Of a stretch of DNA of 64,000 nt, positions 61,615-64,000 are shown piece by piece. The notes beneath the pieces are model-generated. The model was not told where the DNA came from. It saw only the letters and a list, made by a program, of their open reading frames with translations, and ran no database searches. This stretch comes from Martinezella miluonensis. Its GTDB lineage: Bacteria > Pseudomonadota > Alphaproteobacteria > Rhizobiales > Rhizobiaceae. The stretch's first letter is position 1; every line of letters begins with the position of its first letter. The DNA lies in assembly GCF_900094545.1 (NCBI RefSeq), contig NZ_FMAH01000025.1:1-64000 (forward strand). The letters run 5' to 3'. A program made the position numbers and the translations under genes.

Positions 61615-62760
61615 CTAATGTTCGCCACCAGAACCAAGTATATTTTGATACAGGTTCAAAGTATCCCGCGCCATGACCGGAGCGGAAAAGTTTAACCGGA
61701 TTGTCTCGATATCGGGCATATTGCGGCGACCCCACCCCAGATCCGTAACGGCTTCGGTCATCACGCGGGAGAGGTCGTCGGCATCGTCGGATTTGGCGAG
61801 CGCTGCACTGTCTTCTCCGAGCGCTTCCGGGATGCCGCCGACGCGCGAAGCGATGACGGTCTTTCCGGCCGCCAGTGCCTCGAGAACGATATAGGGCATG
61901 GCTTCGGCGCGTGAGGGAACGACGACGTTCTGGGATACGGCGAAAGCCTCTTGCACGCGCATGGCCGGCAACATGCCGATGCGGTGGCCAAGGCCGCGCT
62001 CGATCATCATCCTATGATACTTGTCCCTGTCCGGTCCGTCGCCGATCATCAACGCAGAGAGCGGCCTGCCGATCCGTCGTTCCGTCTTGGCAAAAGCGTC
62101 CACAAACAGATCGGGACCTTTGAGGTCCCTTAGCATGCCGATATAGACGAAATGCACGGAGTCCGATCGCGTCGGGATATTGCGGAAATCCCGCTCGCTG
62201 ATGCCATTATAGATCAGGACCGCGCGCGTGCGCGGTTTGCCGACTTTCTTCTCGTAGGCGCGCCGTTCGAAATCGCAGATGAAGATCAGACCGTCGGTCA
62301 GAAACTCCAGCATTCGCTCCATGCTGTGCACCAGCATGCCTTGCAGCGAGGTGCGCGAGAAGTGCAGGCTGCCGCCATGCGCAGTATAAAGGCGGGCTAC
62401 GCGATACCTGTTGACCCGCAGGATCGAGCCGAGAACGCGCGCAAGCAGGCCGCCTTTGGCGCCATGCCCGTGCAGCACATCCGGCCGCAAACTCTTGATT
62501 TCCCCGTAGCCGTTCCAAAGCGTGGTGACATCGGACAGGCTGATTTGACGCCGGATCGGCAACCGGATCACGCCGAGTGCCAGAAAGGGCGCAATGTCTT
62601 CGAACAGATGGTCCTCATGCTCTCCGCCGGTAAGGCTGTCGCAGAGGATACCGACTTCGTGCCCCGCCTTGCTCTGTTCTTCCGCCAGATCGCGGACATG
62701 ACGGAAGACCCCGCCGACCGGCGATCTGAAGCAGTGAAGGATGCGGAGCGGTTTTGCCAT
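61615..62760 (-). CDS. Family 4 glycosyltransferase
   Basis: This 381-aa GT-B protein has FRSPVGGVFRHVRDLAEEQ near 11-29, HGHGAKGGLLARV near 96-108 and a donor-domain loop PSRAEAMPYIVLEALAAGKTVIAS near 285-308. It follows the export lipoprotein by 12 bases and is separated from the initiating transferase by 76 bases. It likely adds one sugar of the EPS unit; linkage unknown. Confidence 0.9.
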   Translation of the reverse strand: MAKPLRILHCFRSPVGGVFRHVRDLAEEQSKAGHEVGILCDSLTGGEHEDHLFEDIAPFLALGVIRLPIRRQISLSDVTTLWNGYGEIKSLRPDVLHGHGAKGGLLARVLGSILRVNRYRVARLYTAHGGSLHFSRTSLQGMLVHSMERMLEFLTDGLIFICDFERRAYEKKVGKPRTRAVLIYNGISERDFRNIPTRSDSVHFVYIGMLRDLKGPDLFVDAFAKTERRIGRPLSALMIGDGPDRDKYHRMMIERGLGHRIGMLPAMRVQEAFAVSQNVVVPSRAEAMPYIVLEALAAGKTVIASRVGGIPEALGEDSAALAKSDDADDLSRVMTEAVTDLGWGRRNMPDIETIRLNFSAPVMARDTLNLYQNILGSGGEH

Positions 62761-62772
62761 GAGCGGTCGCGG

Positions 62773-63348
62773 TCAGAACAACCGCTCTCTGACGTAGAGG
62801 GTGTCACCTGCAAGTACCGGATCGGAGATGCCGACGCGGCCCGTCATGACGTGGCCGTTGATCTTGCGTGTGACGTCCGCGTTGGATTGATTGGCACGGC
62901 TGCTGAAGCCGCCGGCAACCGCGATGGCATTTTGAACGGTCATGCCCGGCACGTAGGAATATTGGCCCGGCTGGCCGACTTCACCCATGATGTAGACCGA
63001 ACGATACCGATCGACATCGATGGAGACGTCGGGATCGCGAATGTAACCCTGACGCAGCTTCTGGGCGATCTGGCCCGAAAGCTGCTGCAAGGACCGTCCG
63101 CGGGCAGGGACCTGGCCGATCAGCGGAAAGGCAATATAGCCGGCCTGGTCGACCGTATAGGTATTGCTGAGGCCCGGCTGATCAAACACCGTCACGCGCA
63201 ACCGGTCACCGCTGTCCAAAGTATACGGCTGGATGGTGGCCTCGCTGAAGGCCTTCGGCGCAGGCTTATAGGTGTTGCAGCCGGCAAGCGCGGCGCTCAT
63301 GGCTAGCATGCCGAGGGCAAGGGCTATCTTTGGCTTTGCGAAGGGCAT
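62773..63348 (-). CDS. Polysaccharide export lipoprotein (Wza/GumB-like)
   Basis: This 191-aa lipoprotein has lipobox ALAGC (Cys24), a Poly_export domain (about 40-110, YTLDSGDRLRVTVFDQPGLS) and one SLBB domain (about 112-165, VYIMGEVGQPGQYSYVPGMTVQNAIAVAGG). It is short like rhizobial PssN/ExoF relatives and forms the outer-membrane EPS channel. It is divergent from the Wzz/ExoP-like gene. Confidence 0.92.
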   Translation of the reverse strand: MPFAKPKIALALGMLAMSAALAGCNTYKPAPKAFSEATIQPYTLDSGDRLRVTVFDQPGLSNTYTVDQAGYIAFPLIGQVPARGRSLQQLSGQIAQKLRQGYIRDPDVSIDVDRYRSVYIMGEVGQPGQYSYVPGMTVQNAIAVAGGFSSRANQSNADVTRKINGHVMTGRVGISDPVLAGDTLYVRERLF

Positions 63349-63393
63349 TTCGCACTCATTGGAAAGGGAGAAATCACTGCCGCGGTTATCAAT

Positions 63394-63409
63394 CCGTTAG
63401 GGTTAACGG
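63394..63409. promoter_or_regulatory. Inverted repeat in the divergent EPS promoter region
   Basis: CCGTTA and TAACGG flank GGGT. It lies between the export and co-polymerase genes, 46 bp before the export start. Regulator unknown; the 194-bp region is otherwise A/T-rich. Confidence 0.4.
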
Positions 63410-63542
63410 CAGGTAAAGAGCAAAGGAAATTCCGGCAAAAAATTAGCGATGCCAAAAATAACGCGGGCGAAATACTATTAACGCTTGGGTTACCATAGTC
63501 GTTTACGATTATTCTCGGCTTTCTATTACGGAGTTTTTGCAC

Positions 63543-64000
63543 ATGTCCGGTGTCAACAACACCCAGCAGGATGTGGACATCGATCTTGCGCAGCTCTTTC
63601 GCGCCGTATGGCGGCGGCGGCTGCGGGTTGTTGCCATCACCTTGGCAGGGGCCTGTCTGGCGTTCGCGGTTGCTAAAGTCATTTCGCCGGAATACCGCAG
63701 CGAAACCCGCATCCTGATCGAGCAGCGAGCGCCGGCCTTTGCGACGACGACCAGCAACGATTCCGGTTCCGCCCCGCTGCTGGACGAACTCAATATTGCC
63801 AGCCAGGTTCAGATCCTGCAGTCGGCGGACCTGATCAAGCAGGTCATTACCAATCTCAAGCTCTACGAGCGCCCGGAATTCGATGCCGCCAACAATAAGT
63901 CCGCGCTTTCCGATATTCTCGTCAAGCTGCATCTGAAGCGTGCTGCCGGCGACAAGGCACCGGAAGAGCGGATGCTGGATGCGTTCTCCGGCCGGCTGCA
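63543..64000 (+). CDS. Wzz/ExoP-like polysaccharide co-polymerase, N-terminal part (runs off the right edge)
   Basis: The first 152 residues are visible. A short cytoplasmic start (DIDLAQLFRAVWRRRLRV) precedes a membrane helix (about 28-47) and the Wzz periplasmic domain (YRSETRILIEQRAPAF; LNIASQVQILQSADLIKQVI). In rhizobia the C-terminus usually carries a tyrosine autokinase (BY-kinase), which is beyond the window. It controls EPS chain length together with the Wza-like lipoprotein transcribed away from it. Confidence 0.88.
   Translation, partial: MSGVNNTQQDVDIDLAQLFRAVWRRRLRVVAITLAGACLAFAVAKVISPEYRSETRILIEQRAPAFATTTSNDSGSAPLLDELNIASQVQILQSADLIKQVITNLKLYERPEFDAANNKSALSDILVKLHLKRAAGDKAPEERMLDAFSGRL

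Overview
The window looks like a chromosomal segment of a fast-growing rhizobium (Rhizobium/Agrobacterium group, Alphaproteobacteria). The evidence is the gene order (bamE, ubiquinol-cytochrome c chaperone, DUF177, plsX, fabH, ihfA, merR; glyA-nrdR-ribD-ribE with ribH-nusB; ppk-ppx with rnd and aspS nearby), high GC codon use, an alphaproteobacterial Porin_2 protein, a BA14K protein, the LdtR/LdtP pair, palindromic intergenic repeats of rhizobial type, and a rhizobial exopolysaccharide locus at the right edge. Species cannot be fixed from sequence reading alone.

Layout. 1-340: 5' end of an IS1182-type transposase and two hairpins at its junction. 359-3714: SDR oxidoreductase divergent from a LysR regulator with a paired operator, a GST-like protein, and rlmJ. 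3796-7827: molybdopterin oxidoreductase translationally coupled to a NudK-type Nudix hydrolase, then a lone phnM behind a candidate Pho box. 7831-11641: purM-purN opposite a perM-like permease and hdaA. 11718-15451: ppk-ppx, again with a candidate Pho box. 15513-23057: a frameshifted phytase-esterase-like gene, a membrane adenylate cyclase, rnd, a Tat-exported multicopper oxidase and aspS. 23134-28766: a serine hydrolase/TetR divergent pair, an unknown exported protein and parC. 28913-29562: an AbrB-Doc toxin-antitoxin module with a near-perfect operator palindrome. 29575-33580: EamA transporter, bpt, RDD protein, hemB and a small membrane protein. 33711-37433: ldtR and ldtP, separated by a low-GC islet carrying a SIR2-like gene. 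37608-43888: glyA, nrdR, ribD, ribE, two acetyltransferases, a cupin, ribH, nusB. 44137-46445: proton pyrophosphatase followed by a block of palindromes. 46466-51744: bamE and the lipid-synthesis/ihfA block. 52109-58202: porin, small lipoproteins, BA14K, tRNA-Pro(GGG), a degenerate SNase-like protein, a PHB-depolymerase-type esterase and an XRE protein. 58370-64000: exopolysaccharide genes (two GT4 glycosyltransferases, a shortened Wzy-like protein, a WcaJ/ExoY-like initiating transferase, a Wza-like export lipoprotein, and the start of a Wzz/ExoP-like co-polymerase).

How parts work together. Phosphate appears as a theme: phnM and ppk each carry an 11/14 match to the Pho box, and ppx and hppA are also phosphate or pyrophosphate enzymes. 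The riboflavin and fatty-acid blocks are housekeeping operons. The accessory parts are the IS end, the AbrB-Doc module, the SIR2-like islet between ldtR and ldtP, and the palindromic repeats that overlap the stop codons of two genes. The SIR2-like gene is the best candidate for an undescribed (possibly antiphage) function. I saw no rRNA, CRISPR array or prophage.
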